A stretch of 64,000 bases of DNA from Sva-07 sp963707515 (GCA_963707515.1 CAVPQI010000001.1:248001-312000); one strand, 5' to 3'. Positions 54,301-63,287 are shown, counted from the first letter of the stretch. Numbers and translations are program-made. Notes: generated by a model from the letters alone, not told the origin.

Positions 54301-55137
54301 TCAGCGGCGGCGGCGCAGTTCCTGCTCGGCGGCGGCGCGCATCACGGCGACGTCGGGCATGCGGCCCGTCCAGCGCAGCTGCTGCAACGCCGCTTGGTGC
54401 ACGAGCATCCCGAGGCCGTCGAGCGTGCGCACACCGCGGGCCGAGGCGGCGGCGAGCCACGGGGTCAGCAACGGGTGGTAGACGAGGTCGACGGCGACCT
54501 GCTCGGGATGGAGCAGGTCGGGGTCACACGGCACGTCGGCGGGCCCGCCGGAAGCAGGGTCGACGCCCATGCCGACGTTGGTGGCGTTGACGACGATGTC
54601 GGCGGCAGCGATGTCGGCCGGCGCGCCGGCGCGCGCCACGGTGGCCAGCGCGGCGGCCTGCGCCGCCCGCTCCGCCGTGCGGTTGACGACGACGATCTCG
54701 CCCGCCCCGGCGCGGCCGAGGGCGTCGACGACCGAGCGGGCGGCGCCCCCGGCGCCCAGCACGGCGATCGAGCAACCGCCCGGGTCGATGCCGTGCTCGG
54801 CCAGCGAGGCGACGAAGCCATCGCCGTCGGTGCTCGCCCCGACGAGCTCGTCGCCGTCCCAGCTGACCGTGTTCACCGAGCGCATCGCCTCGGCGGCAGG
54901 CTCGCGGCGGTCGACGGCGGCGAAGACGTCGTCCTTGTGCGGCATCGTCACCGACAGCCCGACGAGCCCGAGCGTGCGCATCGCCTCGACGGCGGCGGCC
55001 CCGTGCCCTGCCGGGACGTCGAAGGCGACGTAGTCCCAGTCGAGGCCGGCGGCGGCGAACGCCGCCCGGTGGATCGTCGGCGACAGGCTGTGGCCGATCG
55101 GCGAGCCGATCACCGCGGCGACGCGGCGCCCGGTCAC
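54301..55137 (-). CDS. aroE: Shikimate dehydrogenase
   Basis: NADPH-dependent reduction of 3-dehydroshikimate. The 278-residue protein has the substrate-binding start VAAVIGSPIGHSLSPTIHRA (about 6-25), LSVTMPHKDDVF (about 63-74; catalytic Lys), the NADP loop VLGAGGAARSVVDAL (about 127-141), VVVNRTAERA and the C-terminal GLGMLVHQAALQ. GTG 55137 overlaps the mltG stop. Its order aroC-aroE-mltG-ruvX-alaS follows the common actinobacterial arrangement. Confidence 0.93.
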   Translation of the reverse strand: MTGRRVAAVIGSPIGHSLSPTIHRAAFAAAGLDWDYVAFDVPAGHGAAAVEAMRTLGLVGLSVTMPHKDDVFAAVDRREPAAEAMRSVNTVSWDGDELVGASTDGDGFVASLAEHGIDPGGCSIAVLGAGGAARSVVDALGRAGAGEIVVVNRTAERAAQAAALATVARAGAPADIAAADIVVNATNVGMGVDPASGGPADVPCDPDLLHPEQVAVDLVYHPLLTPWLAAASARGVRTLDGLGMLVHQAALQQLRWTGRMPDVAVMRAAAEQELRRRR

Positions 55138-56366
55138 AGGAGGCCGGCCTGGCGGGCCAGCTCGACGTTGCGCTCCTGCTGCCAGCCCTCGGCAGCGAAG
55201 ACGTGGCCGCCGTTGGCGTCGGCGATCACGTAGTACATGTAGGTGCAGCCGCGGCCCGTGCCCAGCTCCTGGCAGATCGGATCACCGGCGGGCGGGTTCG
55301 GCGCCGGGTTGAGCGCCGCTTCGATCGACGCCCGCCCCGGGTTGGCGATCGGCGTCGGCGGCAGCCCGTAGTGCATGTAGGTGTTCCACGGCGTGTCGAT
55401 CAGACGCAGCTCGGAGAAGGGCAGCTCGGGATCGATCCCCATCTGATCGCGCCCGTAGAGCACGCTGGCATCGATCTGGAGGAGCCACGGCTGGCCGAAC
55501 TGGGCCATGCCGAGGCGGTTGTAGATGACGCGGGCGATCTTCGCCCGGTCCTCGGGGACCTTCGCCTCACGCTCGATCATCGAGGCGATGATCAACGCCT
55601 GGTACGGCGTGACCCCGTTCGCCGCCGAGCGCTCGACGATGTCCTCCTGCTCGCCGACCCGGTCCATCATCGCCATCATCCGCTCGATCACCTGAGCTTC
55701 ACTCTCGGCGTTGGAGACCTGGTAGGTGTCCGGGAACAGCAGCCCTTCCAGCGACGTGACGCCTTCGGGCTGCCAGGCCGAGCGGATCACGCCGCCGTTG
55801 GCGGCGGCCATGAACTCGTCGGCGGTGAGACGGTCGACCGACGTGTCGAGCCGCGTCGCCATCTGCGGCAGGGTGAACCCCTCGGGGAACGTGACCTTGG
55901 TGTACGTCTCGCCGGGCGGCGTGCGGAGGCGACCGAGCACGTTGCCCATGTGGTCGTTCGGCCGGAGTTGGTAGTAGCCGGGCTCGAGCTCCAGCCCACC
56001 CTCACGCTCGACGTACCACTCGAAGACGCCGGCGTCGGAGATCAGGCCGCGCTCCTCGAGACGGGCGGCGACCGCCTCGAAGTCGTCGCCCGCCTCGACG
56101 GTGAAGCTCTGCACGTCGCCAGGCGCACCGGCCGGGTTGATCTTGCCGAGGTACCACCATCCGACGGCCCCGGCGATGAGCACCATCACCACGCCGAGCA
56201 CCATCGCCGTCCACACCACCCACTTCAGCGGCCTGCTCTGGCGACGCAGGCGCTCGACCGCGCCCGTGGCGTCGGTGTCGTCCCACGGGTCGGTCGGCCA
56301 GTCGAGTGCCGGGCGGGTGTCGGGGTCGACCTGCGCCTCGGGGAGCAACGGGTCGAGCTGCTTCAC
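55134..56366 (-). CDS. mltG: Endolytic murein transglycosylase MltG (YceG-like)
   Basis: Cuts nascent peptidoglycan strands at the membrane. The 410-residue protein has a cytoplasmic N-terminus, one membrane helix (WVVWTAMVLGVVMVLIAGAV, about 49-68), a LysM-like segment (QSFTVEAGDDFEAVAARLEE, about 86-105) and the YceG catalytic domain with EGLLFPDTYQVS (about 200), IIASMIEREAKVPEDRAKIA (about 257-276; catalytic Glu in SMIERE), RVIYNRLG and DTPWNTYMHYGLPPTPIANP (about 324-343). The stop overlaps aroE and the start overlaps the ruvX stop. Confidence 0.95.
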   Translation of the reverse strand: MKQLDPLLPEAQVDPDTRPALDWPTDPWDDTDATGAVERLRRQSRPLKWVVWTAMVLGVVMVLIAGAVGWWYLGKINPAGAPGDVQSFTVEAGDDFEAVAARLEERGLISDAGVFEWYVEREGGLELEPGYYQLRPNDHMGNVLGRLRTPPGETYTKVTFPEGFTLPQMATRLDTSVDRLTADEFMAAANGGVIRSAWQPEGVTSLEGLLFPDTYQVSNAESEAQVIERMMAMMDRVGEQEDIVERSAANGVTPYQALIIASMIEREAKVPEDRAKIARVIYNRLGMAQFGQPWLLQIDASVLYGRDQMGIDPELPFSELRLIDTPWNTYMHYGLPPTPIANPGRASIEAALNPAPNPPAGDPICQELGTGRGCTYMYYVIADANGGHVFAAEGWQQERNVELARQAGLL

Positions 56367-56776
56367 GTCCGTCCGTCCAGCCAGCTCTGCAGCATCACCG
56401 CGGCAGCGACCTTGTCGACGACGCCGCGCCGCTGACGGGCATCGAGGCCCGCCTCCATCAGCCCACGCTCGGCCGTGACGGTGGTGAAGCGCTCGTCGTA
56501 CATCTCCACGGGCACCCCGACCACGCTAGCCAGCTGCGCCGCCTCGGTCCGGGCAGCGCGCGCTGCCGGCCCGTCGGTGCCGTCGAGCGACAGCGGCAGT
56601 CCGACGACCACCAGCTCGGCCTCCTCCCGGCGAACGAGATCGGCGATCTGGCGGTGGTCGTGACGTCGCGACGACGACCGGTGAACGGTCGTCAGGGCGG
56701 AGGCGATGGTGCCCGAGTAGTCGCTGACGGCGATGCCGATGCGCTTCGACCCGAGATCGATGCCCAGGGCACGCAT
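56363..56776 (-). CDS. ruvX: Holliday junction resolvase-like RuvX (YqgF)
   Basis: RNase H-fold nuclease family associated with rRNA 5'-end processing and resolvase activity. The 137-residue product starts MRALGIDLGSKRIGIAVSDY (catalytic Asp at 7) and has ELVVVGLPLSLDGTDGPAAR (about 54-73), YDERFTTVTAE (about 96-106; catalytic Glu) and VVDKVAAAVMLQSWLDGR (catalytic Asp). ATG 56776 lies 7 bases after the alaS stop; the frame upstream of it is inside alaS. Standard alaS-ruvX-mltG order. Confidence 0.94.
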   Translation of the reverse strand: MRALGIDLGSKRIGIAVSDYSGTIASALTTVHRSSSRRHDHRQIADLVRREEAELVVVGLPLSLDGTDGPAARAARTEAAQLASVVGVPVEMYDERFTTVTAERGLMEAGLDARQRRGVVDKVAAAVMLQSWLDGRT

Positions 56777-56783
56777 GGGCTGA

Positions 56784-59519
56784 TCAGCCGGCGGGCGCCA
56801 GCGCTGCGGCCGCCGCGACGGCGGCGCGTTGCAGCGCCTCGGCGATGCCGCTGACGTCCTTGCCGCCGGCGGTGGCCACGTCGCCCTTGCCACCACCGCC
56901 GCCACCGACGGCCTTGGCGGCGTCCTTGAGCAGGTCCGCGGCGTTGACGCCGGTTGCCGGATCGACCGCAGCGACCAGTGCGACACCGCCGGACGGGGTC
57001 TCGCCGACGACGACCACGAGCCGGATGTCGGGACGCTGGCGGACGGCGATGGCCAGGTCGCGCAGGTCGCCGGGCGCCAACCCGTCGACCTGGGTGATGA
57101 CGACGCCGTCGGTGGCGATCGCGGCGAGCTCGGCCGCCCGCCCGACCGCCAGCTGGCCGCGCAGCGCCTTGATCTCGTCCTGCAGACTGCGGACCTCGTC
57201 GAGCTTGCGCTGCACGCCGCTGACGAGGTCGTCGGTGGTCGAGCCGACGAGTCGGGCGGCGGCGGCGAGCACCTCCTCGTCACGTTGCAGCAGGGCGACG
57301 CTGGCGGTGCCGGTGACCGCTTCGATGCGTCGCAGGTTGGAGCCGATCGAGGCCTCGCTGACGACCTTGATCGTGCCGATGTCGCCGGTCGCCCGAACGT
57401 GGGTGCCGCCACACAGCTCGATCGACGAGCCAGCTTCGAGGACCCGCACGATGTCGCCGTACTTGTCGCCGAAGAAGGCGATCGCACCGAGCGCCTCGGC
57501 TTCGTCCTTGGTCGTCTCGAAGATGCGCGTCGGTGTGTTCTCCAGCGTTTCGGCGTTGGCCAGCCGCTCGATCTCGGCGATCTGCTCGGCGCTGACGGCC
57601 TCGTAGTGGGAGAAGTCGAAGCGCAGGCGCTCCGGGCTGACCATCGAACCGGCCTGCTTGACGTGGTCGCCGAGCACTTCGCGCAGGGCGTGATGGAGGA
57701 GGTGGGTCGCCGTGTGGTTGCGGCGGATCGCGGCGCGTCGGGCGACATCGATCGTCGCCGTCGCCTGCTGTCCGGGGGTGATCGTCCCGTCGACGATGCG
57801 CACCCGATGGCGACGCAGGTTCGGCAGGGCGAACGTCGTGTCGATCACTTCCGCCGTGCCGGTCTCGGTGGTGATCGTGCCGGTGTCGCCGACCTGGCCG
57901 CCGGATTCGGCGTAGAACGGCGTGCGGTCGAGGAACACGTCGAGGAACACGTCGACGAGTTCGCCGCCGTTGCTGTCGCTCGCAGAATCGGTCCCGGAAT
58001 CGGTCGCAGAATCGGTCGCAGAGTCGCCGACGGGGACGACGGCGAGGACGCGGCTCTCGGTCGAGTCGTCGCGGTACCCGACGAACTCGGTGACGCCGAA
58101 CTGCTCGACGACGTCGCGGTAGGCATCGAGGTCGTCGCCGGAGGCGGCCTCGCGCTGGGCGGCCTTGGCGCGCTCGCGCTGGGCCGCCATGTCGGCGGTG
58201 AAACCGGCGAGGTCGACCGCGACGTCGCGTTCGCCGGCGATCTCCTGGGTCAGTTCGAGGGGGAACCCGTAGGTGTCGTGGAGCAGGAAGGCGGTCGACC
58301 CGGACAGCTCGGCGGGGTCGGCGGCGAGCTCGTTGTCGAGGATCGACAGGCCGTTGCGCAACGTCTGACGGAACCGCTCCTCCTCCTTGGTCATCACGTT
58401 GACGACGAAGTCACGGTTCTTCAGCAGGTCGGGGTAGGCGTTGCCCATCACGTCGATCGCCGTCTCGGTCAGGCGGGGCATGACCAGCGTCTCGGTGCCG
58501 AGGAGGTAGGCGTAGCGCACGGCACGGCGGATGATCCGCCGCAGCACGTACCCGCGGGCCTCGTTGGAGGGGAACACGCCGTCGTTGACGAGCATCGCCC
58601 CGGAACGAGCGTGCTCGGCGAGCACGCGCATGGCGAAGCTGTCGCGGTCGTCGTAGTCGCCGACGCGGTACTTCTTGCCGGTGATCGAGCACGCCTCCTC
58701 GATCAGTGGCTGCATCAGGTCGGTCTCCCAGACCGAGTCGACGCCTTGCAGCAGGGCGAGGATCCGCTCGAGGCCGGCGCCGGTGTCGATCGATGGCTTG
58801 GGCAGCGGGGTGCGCGTGCCGTCGGGCGCCTGGTCGAACTGCATGAAGACCAGGTTCCAGAACTCCATGAACCGGTCGCCGCCGGGATCGCCGAGCGGCC
58901 CACCGTCGGGGCCGAACGCCGGCCCGCGATCGATGTGCAGTTCGCTGCACGGCCCGCACGGGCCGGTGTCGCCCATCTGCCAGTAGTTGTCCTTGTCGCC
59001 GAGGCGCTGGATGCGCGACATCGGCACACCGACGACCTCGTGCCAGATCGCTTCGGCCTCGTCGTCGGTCTCGTGGACGGTGACCCAGATCTGGTCGCCG
59101 TCGAACCCCCAACCACCGCTGGCGCGGTCGCCGGTGACGAGCTCCCAGCTCCACGGGATCGCCGACTCCTTGAAGTAGTCGCCGAAGCTGAAGTTGCCGA
59201 GCATCTCGAAGAACACGAGATGGCGCTTGGTGCGCCCCACATCGTCGAGGTCGTTGTGCTTGCCGCCGGCGCGGGCACACTTCTGCGAGCTGACCGCACG
59301 CGAGTACGGCGGCTGCTCGTCGCCGACGAAGTACGACTTGAACGGCACCATGCCGGCGACGTTGAAGAGCACGGTCGGGTCGTGCGGGATCAGGCTCGCC
59401 GACGGCACCTTGGTGTGCCCCTTGGCGGCGAAGAAGTCGCGGAAGGAGTCGCGCAGCTGGTCGGCGGACATCGATCCGTGCAACGACGGAGGGGTCGACG
59501 GCGGTGTGGGCCCGGTCAT
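56784..59519 (-). CDS. alaS: Alanyl-tRNA synthetase with a Ser/Asp-rich insertion
   Basis: Charges tRNA-Ala and edits Ser/Gly mischarging. The 911-residue protein has the class II core (SFRDFFAAKGHTKVPSASLI, about 25; FNVAGMVPFKSYF; FFEMLGNFSFGDYFKESAI), tRNA-recognition helices, the editing domain with RNHTATHLLHHAL and CGGTHV zinc ligands (about 598 and 702), and a C-terminal C-Ala domain. A low-complexity insertion SATDSATDSGTDSASDS (about 499-516), coded by 12-base repeats, sits just before the editing-domain barrel. ATG 59519 chosen; a later ATG (59471) is possible. Confidence 0.95.
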   Translation of the reverse strand: MTGPTPPSTPPSLHGSMSADQLRDSFRDFFAAKGHTKVPSASLIPHDPTVLFNVAGMVPFKSYFVGDEQPPYSRAVSSQKCARAGGKHNDLDDVGRTKRHLVFFEMLGNFSFGDYFKESAIPWSWELVTGDRASGGWGFDGDQIWVTVHETDDEAEAIWHEVVGVPMSRIQRLGDKDNYWQMGDTGPCGPCSELHIDRGPAFGPDGGPLGDPGGDRFMEFWNLVFMQFDQAPDGTRTPLPKPSIDTGAGLERILALLQGVDSVWETDLMQPLIEEACSITGKKYRVGDYDDRDSFAMRVLAEHARSGAMLVNDGVFPSNEARGYVLRRIIRRAVRYAYLLGTETLVMPRLTETAIDVMGNAYPDLLKNRDFVVNVMTKEEERFRQTLRNGLSILDNELAADPAELSGSTAFLLHDTYGFPLELTQEIAGERDVAVDLAGFTADMAAQRERAKAAQREAASGDDLDAYRDVVEQFGVTEFVGYRDDSTESRVLAVVPVGDSATDSATDSGTDSASDSNGGELVDVFLDVFLDRTPFYAESGGQVGDTGTITTETGTAEVIDTTFALPNLRRHRVRIVDGTITPGQQATATIDVARRAAIRRNHTATHLLHHALREVLGDHVKQAGSMVSPERLRFDFSHYEAVSAEQIAEIERLANAETLENTPTRIFETTKDEAEALGAIAFFGDKYGDIVRVLEAGSSIELCGGTHVRATGDIGTIKVVSEASIGSNLRRIEAVTGTASVALLQRDEEVLAAAARLVGSTTDDLVSGVQRKLDEVRSLQDEIKALRGQLAVGRAAELAAIATDGVVITQVDGLAPGDLRDLAIAVRQRPDIRLVVVVGETPSGGVALVAAVDPATGVNAADLLKDAAKAVGGGGGGKGDVATAGGKDVSGIAEALQRAAVAAAAALAPAG

Positions 59520-59545
59520 ATCCCGGTCGAGCCTATCGACGGCGG

Positions 59546-59551
59546 TAGCGT
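59546..59551 (+). promoter_or_regulatory. -10 box of a leaderless promoter (cysteine-rich gene)
   Basis: TAGCGT ends 8 bases before GTG 59560; overlaps the alaS upstream region on the other strand. Confidence 0.4.
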
Positions 59552-59559
59552 GCTCCCGA

Positions 59560-60307
59560 GTGAGTCGCTCCCCCGACGACCTGCACGAGTGGATCAGCTT
59601 CGAGGATCCGGGCGAGCACCGGACCTGGGTCTTCGACGTCACCTTCCTCCGATCGAACTACACCTGCATCTACGGATGCGGTTGCAAGGGCATCGAGGAC
59701 GAGCCCGTCGCACAGTCGGAGGCCGGCTGTTGTTCCTACGGTGCGCACTTCGCCGACGCCGACGACGTCGCCAACCTCGAGCGCCACGCCGCGCGCCTCG
59801 AGCCGCGTCACATGCAGTTCCACGGCAAGGCGATGCGCAAGGGATACCTGCGCGACGGCGATCCCGACGACGAGGGCAACCCGGTCACCGTCACCCGCGT
59901 CGTCGACGGTGCGTGCATCTTCTTGAACCGCGCCGGCTTCGAGGGCGGCGTCGGGTGCGCCCTGCACATCGCCGCGCTGGAGGCCGGGGAACGGCCGATG
60001 GACTGGAAGCCGTCGGTGTGCTGGCAGGTGCCGATCCGCCTCGAGCACTCGACCGACGAGAACGGCCACGTCACCTCGCGCCTGCCGCGAATGGAAACGC
60101 CGCGACTGGGGCGAGGGCGGCCAGGAGTTCGGTTGGTGGTGCACCGAGGAACCCGAGGCGTTCGTCGGCGGCCAACCGCTCTACCGCAGCGCCGAGGACG
60201 AGATCATCGCCCTCGTCGGCGCGCCGGTGTACGCGACGATGGTGGAACTCTTCGAGCGGCCGGGTTGGGTGCCGCTCCCCCATCCGGCGGTGCGGCGCTC
60301 GGTGTGA
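59560..60307 (+). CDS. Cysteine-rich protein of unknown function, one frameshift
   Basis: I do not recognise a named family with certainty. The N-terminal half has clustered cysteines: NYTCIYGCGCKGI (about 39-51) and EAGCCSYGAHF (about 62-72), then CIFLNRAGFEGGVGCALHIA (about 126-145) and SVCWQVPIRLEH. This suggests an iron-sulfur or zinc site. The frame breaks at about 60081-60090 (CTG-C-CGCGAA); removing one base continues with REWKRRDWGEGGQEFGWWCT, EEPEAFVGGQPLYRSAEDEI and a VPLPHPAVRRSV end. About 248 codons in total. GTG 59560 has a TAGCGT box 8 bases upstream. Divergent from alaS. Confidence 0.65.
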
Positions 60308-60334
60308 TGACCGTCGGGGCACGACCCCGCCGGG

Positions 60335-60559
60335 TCAGTCGTCGGTGGTGTCGTCGTCGTCGTCGAAGGTGACGCCGTACTTCTCGGCCAGGGCGGCGTA
60401 GTCGTCGTCATCGTCGCCATCGTCCTCGGACGTGGCGGTCGACGCGGACCGATCACCGAATCCGAGATCGAACGCTCCCGGCCCGGACTGCTTCAGTTTT
60501 CTCGCCTCTTCGAACCGGCGATGACGACCCTTCTTCACGACAGGGCTCCCAATCGACAC
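60335..60559 (-). CDS. Small acidic protein of unknown function
   Basis: A 74-residue frame with a basic start (VVKKGRHRRFEEARKLKQSG) and a very acidic end (EDDGDDDDDYAALAEKYGV, DDDDDTTDD). The strong charge pattern and clean GTG start suggest a real gene, but no family is recognised. The upstream 98 bases separate it from rnd and hold no other frame. Convergent with the cysteine-rich gene. Confidence 0.55.
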   Translation of the reverse strand: MSIGSPVVKKGRHRRFEEARKLKQSGPGAFDLGFGDRSASTATSEDDGDDDDDYAALAEKYGVTFDDDDDTTDD

Positions 60560-60657
60560 TAGAGAGTTGACATTCGGCTACAGAGTAGCGGCGGGTCGTC
60601 AGATTTCTCGGCCAAGCGAGAACATGCGACAAAACCCCACCGGGCAGCATCCGACGT

Positions 60658-61830
60658 TCAGGCGTTGACCGGGGTGAGCCGCAGTCCGCCGTTGCCGTCG
60701 AACGTCAGTCCGGCCTTGCCGGACACCAGCTGGGTGATGCCGTCGCCGACCAGCTCGTGCCGCCAGCCGGTGGCGAGACGGACGTCGGGGTCGCCGCGCA
60801 AGAAGGCGACGATGTCGGCGCGGGTCGCCAGCAGCGCCGGGTCGAGGTGCTCGTCGCGGGCCAGCTGGGCGACCCAGGCGGACACCAGGGTCACCGCCGG
60901 GCGCAACGAGCGGTCGAGGTCGTCGGCCGACGGCGGTGGTGCCGGTGGCGGTTCGGCCTTGGCGTTGCGCACCGCTTCGAGGATCTCCTCGGCGATCGCA
61001 CCGCGCGAGTGCCGTTCGTCGACGCCGCGCGCCTGGCTGAGCTCCTTGACGTCCTTGGGCACCCGCTGGGAGATGCCCAAGATGGCGAGGTCGGGCAACA
61101 CCTGCCGGACCGGGATGTCGACGCGCATCGCCCGGCGCTCCCGCCAGGCAGCGACGCTGCGGGCGACCGCGCGCCCACTACCGCGCAGCGAACGGGCGTC
61201 CTTCAATCGCAGCCAGGCGTCTTCGGGGGCGGCACCGCTGACGGGCCGCTGGCGGAGCTCCTCGCAGGCCTCCTCGGCCCAGGCGATGCGGCCGGCCTCG
61301 GCGAGCTTGGCCACCAGCTGCTCGTGCACCTGCAGCAGGTACTCGACGTCGGAGGCGGCGTACTGGCACTGGCTGTCGGTCAACGGCCGGCGCAGCCAAT
61401 CGGTGAGGCGGTCACCCTTGGGCGGGTTGACGCCGATCTCGCCCTGCAGCAGCGACACCAACGACGGCGTGCCGTACCCGATGAAGCCGGCGGCGAGTTG
61501 GGTGTCGAACAGCCGCGACGGCACGGAACCGACGGCGTGGGTGAGCACGTCGAGATCCTGCTGGGCGGCGTGCACGACGCAGAGTGCCTCCGAGGCGAAC
61601 AGGGCGTCGAACACCTTGACATCGACCGCCAGCGGGTCGACGAGTGCCAACTGCTGTGCAGCACCCTCGCGCCAGGCCACCTGCACCAGCGCCAGCTTGG
61701 GGAAGTACGTGCGCTCGCGATGGAACTCGGTGTCGAGGGCGTAGCGGGGCTGCTCGATCAGGGTCTCGACGAGCGTGTCGAGGGCGGCCTGCGTGTCGAT
61801 CCATTGATACGCGATCGTCGGTTCAGCCAC
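60658..61830 (-). CDS. rnd: Ribonuclease D-like 3'-5' exonuclease
   Basis: DEDD-type RNA exonuclease acting on tRNA or other small RNA ends. The 390-residue protein has motif 1 YALDTEFHRERTYFPKLALV (about 30-49), motif 2 CVVHAAQQDLDVL (about 88-100), motif 3 QCQYAASDVEYLLQVHEQL (about 148-166; Tyr and Asp), and two HRDC-like helical regions (KDVKELSQARGVDERH near 265 and the C-terminal part). GTG 61830 overlaps the rhodanese stop by 8 bases; the longer frame upstream is a shadow. Full length. Confidence 0.92.
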   Translation of the reverse strand: MAEPTIAYQWIDTQAALDTLVETLIEQPRYALDTEFHRERTYFPKLALVQVAWREGAAQQLALVDPLAVDVKVFDALFASEALCVVHAAQQDLDVLTHAVGSVPSRLFDTQLAAGFIGYGTPSLVSLLQGEIGVNPPKGDRLTDWLRRPLTDSQCQYAASDVEYLLQVHEQLVAKLAEAGRIAWAEEACEELRQRPVSGAAPEDAWLRLKDARSLRGSGRAVARSVAAWRERRAMRVDIPVRQVLPDLAILGISQRVPKDVKELSQARGVDERHSRGAIAEEILEAVRNAKAEPPPAPPPSADDLDRSLRPAVTLVSAWVAQLARDEHLDPALLATRADIVAFLRGDPDVRLATGWRHELVGDGITQLVSGKAGLTFDGNGGLRLTPVNA

Positions 61831-62143
61831 CGGCGCGACCGGTTTCCACCTCGTAGCCCGCGGCGATCCAGGCAAGCGTGCCACCGGTGACGTTGACGAC
61901 ATCGAGCCCGTGCTCCTGAGCCAGGTACTCACAAGCCCGAGCGCTGCGCCCACCGGACCGGCACACGACGTACGTCGGCGAACCGTCGAAGGCGTCGACC
62001 CGATCGGGGACGCTGCCGAGGGGGACGTGCACGGCGTGGGCGATGTGTCCCTCCTCCCACTCGTCGGGCTCACGGACGTCGACGACGCGAACTGACGGGC
62101 CGAGCGCGGCGAGGTCCTGGACGGAGATCTCGGAAGGGGTCAC
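61823..62143 (-). CDS. Rhodanese-like sulfurtransferase domain protein
   Basis: Single rhodanese domain of 106 residues. It shows VRVVDVREPDEWEEGHIAHA (about 18-37), HVPLGSVPDRV and the active-site loop YVVCRSGGRSARACEYL (about 58-74) with Cys 61, then NVTGGTLAWIAAGYEVETG. Likely carries a persulfide; partner unknown. GTG 62143 is 8 bases after a TAACCT box, giving a leaderless transcript that would also contain rnd. Confidence 0.92.
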   Translation of the reverse strand: MTPSEISVQDLAALGPSVRVVDVREPDEWEEGHIAHAVHVPLGSVPDRVDAFDGSPTYVVCRSGGRSARACEYLAQEHGLDVVNVTGGTLAWIAAGYEVETGRAGG

Positions 62144-62151
62144 GTTCGTCC

Positions 62152-62157
62152 AGGTTA
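62152..62157 (-). promoter_or_regulatory. -10 box of a leaderless promoter (rhodanese-rnd)
   Basis: TAACCT on the minus strand, 8 bases before GTG 62143, overlapping the last codons of the mobA-like gene. Confidence 0.45.
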
Positions 62158-62790
62158 CTCAGGCATGTCGACGGGGGTGTTGACGTTGCGCAACGCCGCC
62201 CCGTCGAGCGCCACCGAGACCGTCGGCGAGGCGGCGATCAACCGGTGCAGCGCACGGGTGCCCGCGGCGACCTCGGCGGCGATCCGCTGCCGAGCGTCGA
62301 CCCGCCAGGCGGCAACGGCGGGCTCGGGCCGCGTCGTGTGGGCGACGACGCAGTCGACGCCACCGATGCCACCGATGCCACCGACACCACCGACACCACC
62401 AGCCGCGCCGGGGGTGTTGTCGGCGCCTCGCACGGCGGCGAGCAGCGGGGCCAGTGCCGCCGCGGTCAGGTCGGGGAGATCGCAGGCGACGACGACGACC
62501 CAGGTGATGGCGGGACGTTCCGCAGCGAACCACTCGAGGGCACCGAGCACACCGCCGGCAGGGCCGATGCCGACGACGGCATCGGGCGCCCACGGCAGTC
62601 CGAGCGCGGCGAGCCTGGCTGCGTCACCACCGACGACGACCACCGGTGCGCACCCTGCGCCGCCGAGCGCCTCGGCGACCGTCGTCGCCATCGGCCGGCC
62701 GCGTACGGTCAGCGTCGCCTTGTCGGCCCCCATGCGCCGGCTGGCACCACCCGTGAGCACGGCACCGCCGACGGGCACCGCGTCGGCCAC
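62155..62790 (-). CDS. mobA: MobA-like nucleotidyltransferase (molybdenum cofactor guanylyltransferase)
   Basis: Attaches GMP or CMP to molybdopterin. The 211-residue product has the nucleotide-binding start GGAVLTGGASRRMGADKATL (about 8-27), VVVVGGDAARLAALGLPWAP, GIGPAGGVLGALEWF and the metal-binding VVVACDLPDLTAAALAPLL (about 98-116). A glycine-rich repeat (GGVGGVGGIGGIGG, about 129-142), encoded by 9-base repeats, interrupts the C-terminal part and is not family-typical. GTG 62790 lies 5 bases after the DUF3151 stop, so they are one transcript. Confidence 0.82.
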   Translation of the reverse strand: MADAVPVGGAVLTGGASRRMGADKATLTVRGRPMATTVAEALGGAGCAPVVVVGGDAARLAALGLPWAPDAVVGIGPAGGVLGALEWFAAERPAITWVVVVACDLPDLTAAALAPLLAAVRGADNTPGAAGGVGGVGGIGGIGGVDCVVAHTTRPEPAVAAWRVDARQRIAAEVAAGTRALHRLIAASPTVSVALDGAALRNVNTPVDMPE

Positions 62791-62795
62791 AGCCG

Positions 62796-63275
62796 TCAGT
62801 TCGCCGAACTGTCCGGCGGGGGGCTGCCCGACGGCGGGTCGTCCGACGGGGGGATGCCCGACGGGTCGAGCTGCAGCAGGAACGTGTGGCAGCGCTCGGC
62901 CTCGTCGTCCTCGCCGATCAGTGCGGCCATCTCGCCGAGGCCGCGCAACGCGCGGAGGAAGCCGCGGTTGGTCGGCTGCGCCCAGCGGACGTACCCGCTC
63001 CCCCGCCATCCGTTGGCGCGCAAGGTGTCGAGGCCGCGGTGGTAGCCGACCCGGTAGGCGGCGTAGCGCTCGATCGGGTCACGGCCGAGATCGCCGAGTG
63101 CCGCCCAACCCTCGAGGAACCGCGGCGACGAGGCAACGACATCGGCAACGGCGGCACGGCGTTCGTCGGCGGGCGCGGCGAGCGCCGCCTCGAGCCGCTG
63201 ACGCAGCGCCTCGTCCGGCTCCGGCAGCACGGTGCTCGGCAGTCCGCTCGACATGTTGATCGGCTGATCGCTCAC
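62796..63275 (-). CDS. DUF3151 family protein
   Basis: Actinobacterial protein of unknown function, 159 residues. Family features: LPSTVLPEPDEALRQRLEAA at the start, VVASSPRFLEGWAALGDLG (about 44-62), AYRVGYHRGLDTLRANGWRG (about 71-90), SGYVRWAQPTNRGFLRALRG and EDDEAERCHTFLLQLDPSG. The C-terminus adds a Pro/Ser/Asp-rich low-complexity tail. GTG 63275 is 6 bases after a TACGCT box; the longer frame upstream runs antisense through the next gene. Confidence 0.88.
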   Translation of the reverse strand: MSDQPINMSSGLPSTVLPEPDEALRQRLEAALAAPADERRAAVADVVASSPRFLEGWAALGDLGRDPIERYAAYRVGYHRGLDTLRANGWRGSGYVRWAQPTNRGFLRALRGLGEMAALIGEDDEAERCHTFLLQLDPSGIPPSDDPPSGSPPPDSSAN

Positions 63276-63281
63276 GGCCGC

Positions 63282-63287
63282 AGCGTA
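63282..63287 (-). promoter_or_regulatory. -10 box of a leaderless promoter (DUF3151-mobA)
   Basis: TACGCT on the minus strand, 6 bases before GTG 63275. A divergent TACAGT (63286-63291, plus strand) overlaps it and would serve the small membrane protein at 63301. Confidence 0.5.

Noticed and set aside
60577..60582. TTGACA -35 promoter on the plus strand after the small acidic gene
   Set aside because: No suitable -10 box at 16-18 bases and no plus-strand gene downstream within the rnd region.
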